From NCBI RefSeq assembly GCF_003634105.1, contig NZ_RBIQ01000007.1, forward strand, positions 1,488,001-1,552,000: a stretch of 64,000 nt of DNA, written 5' to 3'. Positions 18,240 to 25,901 of the stretch are shown in pieces; position 1 is the first letter of the stretch; each line of letters starts with the position of its first letter. The notes under the pieces were generated by a model, which saw only the letters and a program-made list of their open reading frames with translations, was not told the origin of the DNA and ran no database searches. This DNA is from Maribacter vaceletii (GTDB taxonomy: Bacteria > Bacteroidota > Bacteroidia > Flavobacteriales > Flavobacteriaceae). A program made the position numbers and the translations under genes.

Positions 18240-19384
18240 TATAATTCTTCTTTAAGTGCATTAAAAAATATATCTATATGTTCTTTGGTACAATTTAGGG
18301 CTGGTAAAAAACGTAGTAATTTTTTATTCATAGCACCTCCTGTGAAAATATGCTGGTCATAAATCATTTTTTTGCGTAGTTCTCCTACTTCAAAATCGAA
18401 TTCGATTCCGAGCATTAAACCTTTCCCTTTAATACTTTTTATTTGCGGAATTTCTTTAGCTTTTTCATTAAAATAAGCACCAATTTTAGCTGCGTTTTCT
18501 ATTAAATTTTCATTCTCTAAAACTTCTAAAACAGCTGTTGTAGCAGCGCAAGCCAAATGGTTGCCACCAAAAGTAGTTCCTAACATACCATAAGAAGCTT
18601 CTATGCTTTCATGAATAAGTACTCCACCAACAGGAAAACCATTTCCCATTCCTTTAGCAATACTAATAATATCTGGTTGTATACTTTGGCTACGCTCAGC
18701 ATCCCAATGGTGCTGAAAACCAAAGAATTTACCACTTCTTCCAAAGCCACATTGTACTTCGTCAGCAATAAGAAGAGCACCATTTTCTTTAGCTAACGTA
18801 GCTATTTTTTGAAAAAATTCTGAAGTAGGTTCTTCTAAACCACCAACACCTTGAATAGCTTCTAAAATAACAGCACAAACATCTCCTTTTTCTATTTCGG
18901 CTGTAAAAGCAGTAATATCATTAAAAGGTAAAATAGTTACTTTTTGTTGCTTGTTAAGAGGTGCGTTTATTTTCTCATTATCTGTTGCTGCAACGGCAGC
19001 AGAAGTTCTTCCGTGAAAGCCGTTTTTAAAGGCAATTACACGAGATTTTCCTGTTTTAAAAGAGGCCATTTTTAGAGCATTTTCATTTGCTTCGGCTCCT
19101 GAATTACAGAGGAATAAATTATAATCTTCACAACCAGATAACTTTCCTAATTTAGTAGCAAGTTTTACCTGTAAAGGGTTTTGTACTGCGTTACTATAAA
19201 AGCCAATTTTATCTAATTGGGATTTTATTTTTTCTACATAATGAGGGTGCCCATGACCAATAGAAATTACAGCGTGCCCACCATAAAAATCTAAATATTC
19301 TTGCCCTTTATCATCTGTAACGACCATTCCTTTTGCAGAAATAGGAGTTACATTGTAAAGTGGGTAAACATCAAATAATTTCAT
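18239..19384 (-). CDS. argD: N-acetyl(succinyl)ornithine aminotransferase
   Basis: This 381-residue class III aminotransferase converts N-acylglutamate semialdehyde to N-acylornithine with glutamate. Visible motifs are GHGHPHYVEKI, CNSGAEANENALKMA, GFHGRT, ADEVQCGFGRSGKFFGFQH and the PLP lysine in DIISIAKGMGNGFPVGG. It lies between proC and proA, so it is presumably needed by the arginine branch while encoded among proline genes. Confidence 0.93.
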   Translation of the reverse strand: MKLFDVYPLYNVTPISAKGMVVTDDKGQEYLDFYGGHAVISIGHGHPHYVEKIKSQLDKIGFYSNAVQNPLQVKLATKLGKLSGCEDYNLFLCNSGAEANENALKMASFKTGKSRVIAFKNGFHGRTSAAVAATDNEKINAPLNKQQKVTILPFNDITAFTAEIEKGDVCAVILEAIQGVGGLEEPTSEFFQKIATLAKENGALLIADEVQCGFGRSGKFFGFQHHWDAERSQSIQPDIISIAKGMGNGFPVGGVLIHESIEASYGMLGTTFGGNHLACAATTAVLEVLENENLIENAAKIGAYFNEKAKEIPQIKSIKGKGLMLGIEFDFEVGELRKKMIYDQHIFTGGAMNKKLLRFLPALNCTKEHIDIFFNALKEEL

Positions 19385-19424
19385 AATATATACTTTCCTT
19401 TTTAAGAGTGCGCTGTGAGCAACT

Positions 19425-20219
19425 TTACCCTTTTTTAATTTGATTTATTTTTTCGAATGATGCTACAATTCCTTGAATTAAGGAAGAACTTAGGCCTTGG
19501 TGTTCCATTTCATTTAATCCTTCAATAGTGCATCCTCCTGGAGTGGTTACACGGTCTATTTCTTCTTCTGGATGATTGCCAGATGCTAATAATAAACCAG
19601 CAGCACCATCACAAGTATGTTTTGCTAGTTCTTGGGCTTCTTTAGCTTCAAAACCTAATTGTATAGCTCCTTGGGTAGTAGCACGTATTAAACGCATCCA
19701 AAAAGCAATTCCGCTTGCACATATTACGGTAGCTGCTTGCATTTGCTCTTCCGGAATAACCATAGAAGCTCCTACCTTATCAAAAATAGATTGTGCAATA
19801 GCAATTTTGCTTTTGCCAATAGCATTACTACACATGCAAGTCATAGATTTACCTACCGCAATAGCAGTGTTTGGCATGCTTCTAATAATATTTTTATCAC
19901 TTCCAACAATAGATTCTATACGCGAAATGCTAAATCCAGTAATTACAGAAATTATTATATGGTTTGCAGTCAATAAATCTTTTACATCTTCTAGTATAGC
20001 TTCTAAATGACGTGGCTGAATAGCAAATATTAAGACGTCAGAATTTTTAACAGCTTCTCTGTTATCACTTGTTAAAACTACTTTATCATAACTAGCGTAT
20101 TCTTTAATGTCATCTAGATTTCTTTTGGTAAGGTACATAGAGCTAGCTCCGTTACTATCTAATATTCCTTTACCAATGGCTAATCCTAAATTCCCAGTTC
20201 CTATGATTGCTACTTTCAT
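19425..20219 (-). CDS. proC: Pyrroline-5-carboxylate reductase
   Basis: ProC reduces pyrroline-5-carboxylate to proline. The 264-residue protein opens with the nucleotide-binding IIGTGNLGLAIGKG and has FAIQPRHLEAIL, IRSMPNTAIAVGKSMTCM, and the C-terminal signature HPEEEIDRVTTPGGCTIEGLNEME. The upstream spacer to argC holds a short repeat element. With proA and proB here, the operon encodes the whole glutamate-to-proline route. Confidence 0.95.
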   Translation of the reverse strand: MKVAIIGTGNLGLAIGKGILDSNGASSMYLTKRNLDDIKEYASYDKVVLTSDNREAVKNSDVLIFAIQPRHLEAILEDVKDLLTANHIIISVITGFSISRIESIVGSDKNIIRSMPNTAIAVGKSMTCMCSNAIGKSKIAIAQSIFDKVGASMVIPEEQMQAATVICASGIAFWMRLIRATTQGAIQLGFEAKEAQELAKHTCDGAAGLLLASGNHPEEEIDRVTTPGGCTIEGLNEMEHQGLSSSLIQGIVASFEKINQIKKG

Positions 20220-20225
20220 ACTTTT

Positions 20226-20256
20226 AGTATTAAGTGGTTAGTACAGAGTATTAAGT
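20226..20256. repeat. Short repeat element, second copy
   Basis: The 31 bases match 13351-13381 at 25 positions (shared core AGTATTAAGT..TTAGTAC) and, like that copy, lie in a gap of the same operon. On the downstream side GTATTAA/TTAATAC can form a small hairpin. The function is unknown. Confidence 0.55.
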
Positions 20257-20313
20257 TTTTAATACCTTAAAATTGTACAACTTTGATGGTTTAAATTTTA
20301 TTTTTTTACTCGT

Positions 20314-21288
20314 TTAGAATACTCCTGCTTTTAGATTAAGTCCTTCACTTTCATTAAACCCAAACATTAAATTCATGTTCTGTACTGCTTGCCCAGATGC
20401 ACCTTTTAAAAGGTTATCTATGGCAGAAGTAATTAATAAAGTATCACCATGTTTATGTAAATGAATATGGCACTGATTGGTGTTTACAACTTGCTTTAAA
20501 TTAATAGCTTCATCAGAAATTTGTGTAAAAAGTGCATCTTTATAAAAATCACTAAAAATAGCTTTGGCACTTTCTAAATCTCCATCATATTTAGTATAAG
20601 CAGTTGCTAAAATTCCTCTTGTAAAGTTTCCTCTATTAGGAAGAAAAAACAACTCTCCAACATTTTCTTGCAAGCTTTCTAAGCTTTCACCAATTTCTCC
20701 TAAATGTTGGTGTGTAAACGGTTTGTACCAAGATACATTATTATTTCTCCAGCTAAAATGGGATGTCGCAGATGGGCTAACTCCTGCACCAGTACTGCCA
20801 GTAACTGCATTTATATGTACATCTTGTTGTAATTTGTTTTCTTTTGCTAATGGTAATAATGCCAATTGAATAGCAGTAGCAAAACATCCTGGGTTAGCAA
20901 TGTTCTTTGCTTTCTGAATTTCCGATTTTCTTAATTCTGGAAGCCCATAAACAAACGTTCTTTCGTTTAAAGTTTCATCCGCATTTAACCTAAAATCATT
21001 ACTTAAATCTATAATCTTGGTGTCTTTAGAAAATGCATGTGCATTTAAAAACTTGGTAGAATTACCATGTCCTAAACAAAGGAAAACCAAATCTACATTT
21101 AGATTTACATCACCAGTAAAAGCAAGGTCAGTAACACCCAATAAATCGCCATGAGCACTGGTGATTTTTTTACCAGCTCTTGTGGTACTATACACAAAAT
21201 CTATTTCTGCTTGCGGATGATTTAATAAAATTCGGATGAGCTCTCCACCCGTATAACCAGAGCCACCAATAATTCCTACTTTAATCAT
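20314..21288 (-). CDS. argC: N-acetyl-gamma-glutamyl-phosphate reductase
   Basis: ArgC reduces N-acylglutamyl phosphate to the semialdehyde. The 324-residue protein begins VGIIGGSGYTGGELIRIL (NADP binding), has LSNDFRLN, the active-site cysteine in ANPGCFATAIQLALLPL, and GSTGAGVSPSATSHFSWRNNN. It overlaps argG by 8 bp, which indicates translational coupling. Confidence 0.95.
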   Translation of the reverse strand: MIKVGIIGGSGYTGGELIRILLNHPQAEIDFVYSTTRAGKKITSAHGDLLGVTDLAFTGDVNLNVDLVFLCLGHGNSTKFLNAHAFSKDTKIIDLSNDFRLNADETLNERTFVYGLPELRKSEIQKAKNIANPGCFATAIQLALLPLAKENKLQQDVHINAVTGSTGAGVSPSATSHFSWRNNNVSWYKPFTHQHLGEIGESLESLQENVGELFFLPNRGNFTRGILATAYTKYDGDLESAKAIFSDFYKDALFTQISDEAINLKQVVNTNQCHIHLHKHGDTLLITSAIDNLLKGASGQAVQNMNLMFGFNESEGLNLKAGVF

Positions 21289-22471
21289 TTTGTTGATTTA
21301 CGTGGTTATATATTTTACCAGAATTTGAAAGTATTTTTATAAATCCTTTAGCATCATCTGCTGTCCATCCTTTATTAACTTCACCGTAACTACCAAAGGC
21401 ATCGGTCATTAAATCGTGTTTAGAAGAAATTCCGTTTAATCTAAACTGGAAAGGGTATAAGCTTAAGAAAACATCCCCAGAAACATTCTTTTGTGTATCT
21501 GTAAGGAAGGCTTCAATATTTCGCATTACTTCGTCTAAATAATTTCCTTCATGTAATAACATTCCGTAGAAATTACCCTGTTGTTCTTTTTGGTATTGTT
21601 GCCATTTGCTAAGTGTGTGTTTTTCTAGTAAATGGTGTGCTTTTATTATTATTAATGCAGCGGCAGCTTCAAAACCAACTCTACCTTTTGTACCAATAAT
21701 AGTATCACCAACATGAATATCTCTGCCAATAGCGTATTTAGAAGCCATTGCTTCTAGTTTTTCAATATTTGCAACTGGGTTATTTTTTTCTCCATCAATA
21801 GCAACTAATTCTCCTTTTTCAAAAGTAAGTTTTACATCTGTAGGTTCTTTCTCTTGTAATTGGCTAGGATAAGCACTATCTGGTAGTGCATTTTTAGAAG
21901 TTAAGGTTTCTTCACCACCAACAGAAGTTCCCCAAAGCCCTCTATTTATAGAATATTTTGCTTTTTCCCAAGAGTAGTCAACACCGTTTTCTTTTAGGTA
22001 AGCAATTTCAGCTTCTCTAGATAACTTGTTATCTCTAATTGGAGTAATAATTTCAATCTCTGGAGCAATGATTTGAAAAATCATATCAAACCTTACTTGG
22101 TCATTTCCAGCGCCAGTACTACCGTGGGCAATATATTCTGCACCAATTTTTTTAGCATAATTTACAATCTCAATAGCTTGTACTATTCTCTCTGCACTTA
22201 CAGAAAGTGGGTATGTATTGTTTTTTAATACATTGCCAAAAATTAAATACTTAACCACTTTGTCATAGAAAGTCTGTACGGCATCTAAAGAAGTATAACT
22301 AGTAGCTCCTAAATCTATAGCTTTAGAATTAATAGTAGCTATTTCTTCTTTAGAAAAACCACCAGTATTTACACTTACAGCATGTACCTCAAATCCTTTG
22401 TCTTTTGATAAATATTTTGCACAGTAGGATGTATCTAAACCTCCACTATATGCTAAAACTAATTTTTTCAT
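21281..22471 (-). CDS. argG: Argininosuccinate synthase
   Basis: ArgG condenses citrulline and aspartate using ATP. The 396-residue protein has the PP-loop LAYSGGLDTSYC at the N-terminus, HGSTGAGNDQVRFD for aspartate/citrulline binding, and WGTSVGGEETLT. It is the second gene of the operon, after the GNAT gene. Confidence 0.95.
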   Translation of the reverse strand: MKKLVLAYSGGLDTSYCAKYLSKDKGFEVHAVSVNTGGFSKEEIATINSKAIDLGATSYTSLDAVQTFYDKVVKYLIFGNVLKNNTYPLSVSAERIVQAIEIVNYAKKIGAEYIAHGSTGAGNDQVRFDMIFQIIAPEIEIITPIRDNKLSREAEIAYLKENGVDYSWEKAKYSINRGLWGTSVGGEETLTSKNALPDSAYPSQLQEKEPTDVKLTFEKGELVAIDGEKNNPVANIEKLEAMASKYAIGRDIHVGDTIIGTKGRVGFEAAAALIIIKAHHLLEKHTLSKWQQYQKEQQGNFYGMLLHEGNYLDEVMRNIEAFLTDTQKNVSGDVFLSLYPFQFRLNGISSKHDLMTDAFGSYGEVNKGWTADDAKGFIKILSNSGKIYNHVNQQND

Positions 22472-22505
22472 TCTATATATTATTTACTCCCGTAAAACGG
22501 AAAAT

Positions 22506-23135
22506 CTATTTTTGTTTCTTTTTTAGGAATAATTGTTCCTTAATCTTTTTTAACCTTTGAAAAGCCTTGCTATTTACTTTTTCTGGTTCTTGTATTTTTT
22601 CTTTTTTTGATGTTGCTTTTGGGTCATGTAACATTCCGGTACAAAGACACATTTTTCTTTCGGTACGAGTTAAGATGTCAAAATTCTTACAGGTTTGGCA
22701 CCCTTTCCAAAATTCTGGGTCATCGGTAAGCTCAGAAAAAGTAACAGGTTTATATCCTAGCTCATAATTAATTTTCATTACCGCTAATCCGGTAGTAATA
22801 CCAAATATTTTAGCATCAGGAAATTTTTCTTTAGAGAGGTCAAAAACCGCTTTTTTAATTTTTTTTGCTAGCCCTTGATTTCTATAGTCAGGGTGAACAA
22901 TAAGTCCAGAATTGGCAACAAATTTTTCATGCCCCCAAACTTCTATATAACAGAAACCTGCAAATTTATCGCCATCTAAAGCAATTACAGCATTACCATT
23001 CTCCAATTTTTTTTGAATATATTCTGGAGTACGTTTTGCAATACCGGTACCTCTTACTTTTGCAGATTCCCCAATGGTATCGCAAATAAGTTGAGCGTAT
23101 TTAAAATGTGATGTATTAGCAATTACAATTTTCAT
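22506..23135 (-). CDS. GNAT acetyltransferase, candidate N-acylglutamate synthase
   Basis: The 209-residue protein has a GNAT fold (about 1-135) with the acyl-CoA pyrophosphate loop at HPDYRNQGLAKKI (81-93). A compact cysteine cluster follows (C146, C149, C163, C165), resembling a small zinc site, and the tail is Lys-rich. It is the first structural gene of the Arg/Pro operon, and no argA or argJ homologue is in the operon. It may therefore supply N-acyl (perhaps N-succinyl) glutamate. I recall similar proteins being assigned this role in Bacteroidetes, but that is unchecked here. Confidence 0.75.
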   Translation of the reverse strand: MKIVIANTSHFKYAQLICDTIGESAKVRGTGIAKRTPEYIQKKLENGNAVIALDGDKFAGFCYIEVWGHEKFVANSGLIVHPDYRNQGLAKKIKKAVFDLSKEKFPDAKIFGITTGLAVMKINYELGYKPVTFSELTDDPEFWKGCQTCKNFDILTRTERKMCLCTGMLHDPKATSKKEKIQEPEKVNSKAFQRLKKIKEQLFLKKKQK

Positions 23136-23185
23136 TGAATGCTTGTTTTATTAAAAATAATGAATAACTTATTGTTTTCGAGAAG

Positions 23186-23207
23186 GGAAATGGACTCACC
23201 TATTTCC
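23186..23207 (-). promoter_or_regulatory. Leader hairpin downstream of the Arg/Pro leader peptide
   Basis: On the minus strand GGAAAT (23207-23202) pairs with ATTTCC (23191-23186) around a 10-base loop. Loop bases GGTGAGT (23200-23194) can instead pair with ACTCGCC (23242-23236), which overlaps the Thr and first Arg codons of the leader peptide, with one G-U pair. The two pairings compete, as in attenuators. No strong U-run follows, so the mechanism (termination or translation) is open. Confidence 0.45.
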
Positions 23208-23224
23208 ATAAATATTACACACCC

Positions 23225-23308
23225 CTACGGGCGGCGGCGAGTGGGAACAAAAGAACATGCTGAAGCAGTTGCCCAGATGTTTACATATGTATGTGCTTTT
23301 GTTTTCAT
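23225..23308 (-). CDS. Arginine/proline leader peptide (27 residues)
   Basis: An ATG lies about 8 bases downstream of a well-matched -7 box and opens a 27-codon frame that stops 89 bases before the GNAT gene. The peptide ends Val-Pro-Thr-Arg-Arg-Arg-Pro-stop. The three arginines are consecutive CGC codons, which look rare here because AGA and CGT dominate the neighbouring genes. The operon makes arginine and proline, the two residues packed at the peptide's end. This matches the logic of leader-peptide attenuation: ribosomes stall when charged tRNA-Arg or tRNA-Pro is scarce. The coding is seen directly; its regulatory role is inferred. Confidence 0.75.
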   Translation of the reverse strand: MKTKAHTYVNIWATASACSFVPTRRRP

Positions 23309-23315
23309 TAGACAC

Positions 23316-23344
23316 CAAATGTACAAATTATACTGAAACAACAA
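23316..23344 (-). promoter_or_regulatory. Bacteroidota-type promoter of the Arg/Pro operon
   Basis: On the minus strand TTG (23344-23342) is followed after 18 bases by TACATTTG (23323-23316), an exact match to TAnnTTTG. Transcription should begin only a few bases before the leader-peptide ATG at 23308. It lies directly behind the end of the upstream glycosyltransferase gene, with no terminator between. Confidence 0.7.
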
Positions 23345-23354
23345 CACTAACTGT

Positions 23355-24719
23355 TTAATTTTTACAAAAAAGGCGCTTTTTGTTACGTTGTGTTACTAAT
23401 TCATAAATGAAAACTCCAAATACTGTAATATATTCAATACTAAGAAGGCTTAAATTTTCTTTAAAATCTGGCTGACCATAAGCCCAATAACTTAAAATTA
23501 CTGCAGCAGACCAGATTATGGCATATTTATAATTAGTGAATAAGCTAACAAGAACCAAAAAAATTATATACCAAGGATGCACTGTTGGAGAAATAAAATA
23601 ATAAATAGTTAGCGTAAATAACATGGAGGCTATAAGTGTATTTAAATCTTTGTTTTTTTTTAAAAAAGTAAAAAGGAGTACCGTAATTATGGTAACTATA
23701 GGGGTTATTTTTCCGTAAGATTTTATTAGTTCCCAAGGCTTAGCATCTAAAAATGTTATAGCAATATATTTTATAGTATTATAAATACTTGCGTTAAACT
23801 CAAAATTAGAGAACCAAAGCCCTACAGTTTCGGAGTAATTAGTAATAAATTCAGAAGAATAAAAAGGCATTAAAAGAGTAGCAGTGGTTATGCCAACTAT
23901 GCCGTAAAACTGGACACTTTTTTTAAATTTAAAATGGGTTAAAAACAATGGTAAAAATAAAAGAGGAACCAATTTCACCATAATAGAAAGGGCATAGACT
24001 ATAGCACTAGATTTCCATTTGTCTATAGATAATAAATATAAAGACCAGATAAAGAAGAAGAGCATAACACCTTCAAAATGTAAATTTCCAGTAAGTTCTA
24101 TTAGTACTAATGGGTTTAAAAAATACCAGAATATTAAATGCGGAGAACGATTAAGGTTTTTTAAAAGTTTACGTCCAAAATAAACAATACCAATATCTGC
24201 AAGAACAATAGTAATTCGCATTACAATTACAGAGCCAAGTATTGTTTTACCACCCAAAAAAGCTGTAATTGCAAATATTAGCTGGTTTAAAGGCGGGTAA
24301 TTACTATAAAATTTTGGACTTAAATCTCCCATGCCTTTATATAACTCATGAGCATTAGCAATTATTAAGTCTTCTTGTTCGATAAGTACTTTAGGTAAAT
24401 ATAAATAAGGGTTTTTAAAATTGTTTATTAGTTCTCCGTCCCAAATAAAACGATAAAAATCTTGAGATAAGTTTGGTTCAGCTATAAGAAAAACGAGCCT
24501 AAAAAGGATTCCTGCACCTAATAAGAATTTAAAATTCCATTTTTGAAATTGTATAATTTTATAGCAGAGGAAAAATAATGCAATACTGAGGGTAAGAAGT
24601 TTTATAAAGTCTTCTCTATGTAAATTATAAGCAAAGGATGCATATAAAGTAATGCTTGCTAGTACAAGTAGGATAGAATATTTATGTAGCTTCCAATGGG
24701 AAGTGAGTTGCCTCCACAT
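23355..24719 (-). CDS. Polytopic GT-C type glycosyltransferase (mannosyltransferase-like)
   Basis: The 454-residue protein has about 10-12 hydrophobic membrane segments and a conserved early periplasmic-loop motif, SQDFYRFIWDGELINN, with acidic residues expected in polyprenol-phosphate-sugar-using GT-C enzymes. It resembles the GT87/MptB-like mannosyltransferases. Donor and acceptor cannot be told. Two GT2-type enzymes are encoded a little upstream on the same strand, so a shared role in surface glycan or glycolipid synthesis is plausible. Confidence 0.75.
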   Translation of the reverse strand: MWRQLTSHWKLHKYSILLVLASITLYASFAYNLHREDFIKLLTLSIALFFLCYKIIQFQKWNFKFLLGAGILFRLVFLIAEPNLSQDFYRFIWDGELINNFKNPYLYLPKVLIEQEDLIIANAHELYKGMGDLSPKFYSNYPPLNQLIFAITAFLGGKTILGSVIVMRITIVLADIGIVYFGRKLLKNLNRSPHLIFWYFLNPLVLIELTGNLHFEGVMLFFFIWSLYLLSIDKWKSSAIVYALSIMVKLVPLLFLPLFLTHFKFKKSVQFYGIVGITTATLLMPFYSSEFITNYSETVGLWFSNFEFNASIYNTIKYIAITFLDAKPWELIKSYGKITPIVTIITVLLFTFLKKNKDLNTLIASMLFTLTIYYFISPTVHPWYIIFLVLVSLFTNYKYAIIWSAAVILSYWAYGQPDFKENLSLLSIEYITVFGVFIYELVTQRNKKRLFCKN

Positions 24720-24772
24720 ACGTAAGTTGGTTTATTGCAATATACGAATAACCCAATAATAGAGATTGTTTT

Positions 24773-25222
24773 TTAGTTAGGTTTTGAATATGGATTTTTA
24801 AAATTAAAAACACTAGAGCTTGCTCCATTTTTTTGAAGCTCGGCAAGTTTTTCTACTGCTTCTTCTACTGTTGGATATTTTCCTTCAGGAATCCACCACA
24901 TAGCGGTACTTACATTTCCATAATTTTTAAACCACTCTTTACGTCTTCTTAAAAAATCACTGTGTACCGTCTTATAAACATAGTTTCCTAAAGCTTCTAC
25001 ATTTTCCCAGACAGATATGTTTATTATAACTTGAACGTCATTATATGGGTTAAGTTTTGTTGCGTTATTAGTCTCGTCTTTTAATCGCCATATAAAGCCA
25101 TCACTATTTTCTGCAAGGGTATTTATAGTATCTAAGTTATCTACAAACTCTTTCATTATAGGGTCGTCTATAGTTACTCCTTTTATTCTAGCAACATTAA
25201 TTTCTGCTAATTGGTATTCCAT
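24773..25222 (-). CDS. DUF3291-domain protein
   Basis: The 149-residue product matches the DUF3291 pattern: YQLAEINVARIKG at the start, DGFIWRL near residue 45, ISVWENVEALGNYVYKTVHSDFLRRRKEWF, and MWWIPEGKYPTVEEAVEKLAELQ. The fold is related to small dimeric alpha/beta-barrel (ABM/EthD-like) proteins. Function is unknown. It lies 17 bp downstream of the AlkB-like gene. Confidence 0.75.
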   Translation of the reverse strand: MEYQLAEINVARIKGVTIDDPIMKEFVDNLDTINTLAENSDGFIWRLKDETNNATKLNPYNDVQVIINISVWENVEALGNYVYKTVHSDFLRRRKEWFKNYGNVSTAMWWIPEGKYPTVEEAVEKLAELQKNGASSSVFNFKNPYSKPN

Positions 25223-25239
25223 TATATTCTAATTTTGTT

Positions 25240-25845
25240 TTAAGAAGCTTCTATGGTTCTAAAAGTTAAATTTATTCTAGGGGTAAATACTTTTTTTGTA
25301 GGTGGTAAACAGTGTAACCAATTTTTTTGGGTTGTTCCTTTCATTGCTAATAAACTCCCTTTTTCTAGAACAATACTAATTTTTTGTTTAGTGTCTTTAT
25401 GCTTAAAAAGAAATTTTCTTTCGGCTCCAAAACTAAGAGAGGCTATAGTGCCATATTTCTTTAAATCTTTTTCACCATCACTATGCCACGCCATGCCTTC
25501 TTCGCCATTATGGTAAAGATTTAATAAGCAAGAATTATAAGTTTCTCCAGTCTTATCTTCAACAAGATTTTTTAGTTCTAAAAGCTCTTTTGTCCATGGT
25601 AAAGAAATTTTTGTGCTATTAGAATAGGTGTATTCAAAAGATTTTTCTGCGTACCAGGCTACTTTACGTTTTGTAAAAATGCGTTTTCCAAAAATTACTG
25701 CTTCATCTGGTTTCCACTCAATGGTATTGTAGAGAGTATTAAAATAATATTGACATTTAGAAAGGTCTAAAATAGTACCATAATAAAATACTTCACCATC
25801 AAAAGGTAAAATATTTGGAGTAGAATCCGTATTAAATAAATCCAT
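25240..25845 (-). CDS. AlkB-like 2-oxoglutarate/Fe(II) dioxygenase
   Basis: The 201-residue protein carries the AlkB-type iron site: HSDGE (His and Asp) in the middle and the distal His in WLHCLPPTKK. The 2-oxoglutarate-binding arginines lie in the C-terminal PRINLTFR. NLYHNGEEGMAWHSD and ASLSFGAERKFLFKHK are typical of the AlkBH2/3-like branch, which repairs alkylated bases in DNA or RNA. Substrate is inferred from family. Confidence 0.85.
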   Translation of the reverse strand: MDLFNTDSTPNILPFDGEVFYYGTILDLSKCQYYFNTLYNTIEWKPDEAVIFGKRIFTKRKVAWYAEKSFEYTYSNSTKISLPWTKELLELKNLVEDKTGETYNSCLLNLYHNGEEGMAWHSDGEKDLKKYGTIASLSFGAERKFLFKHKDTKQKISIVLEKGSLLAMKGTTQKNWLHCLPPTKKVFTPRINLTFRTIEAS

Positions 25846-25901
25846 TTTCTAGCGTTAGATTATTGCAATCTAAGAAAAAGAATGGTTAAAAGGAATCCAA
25901 T

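Noticed and set aside
23139-23336. Plus-strand 65-codon frame over the Arg/Pro leader region
   Set aside because: It is antisense to the promoter and leader peptide, has no promoter or family likeness, and is explained as a shadow of the leader.
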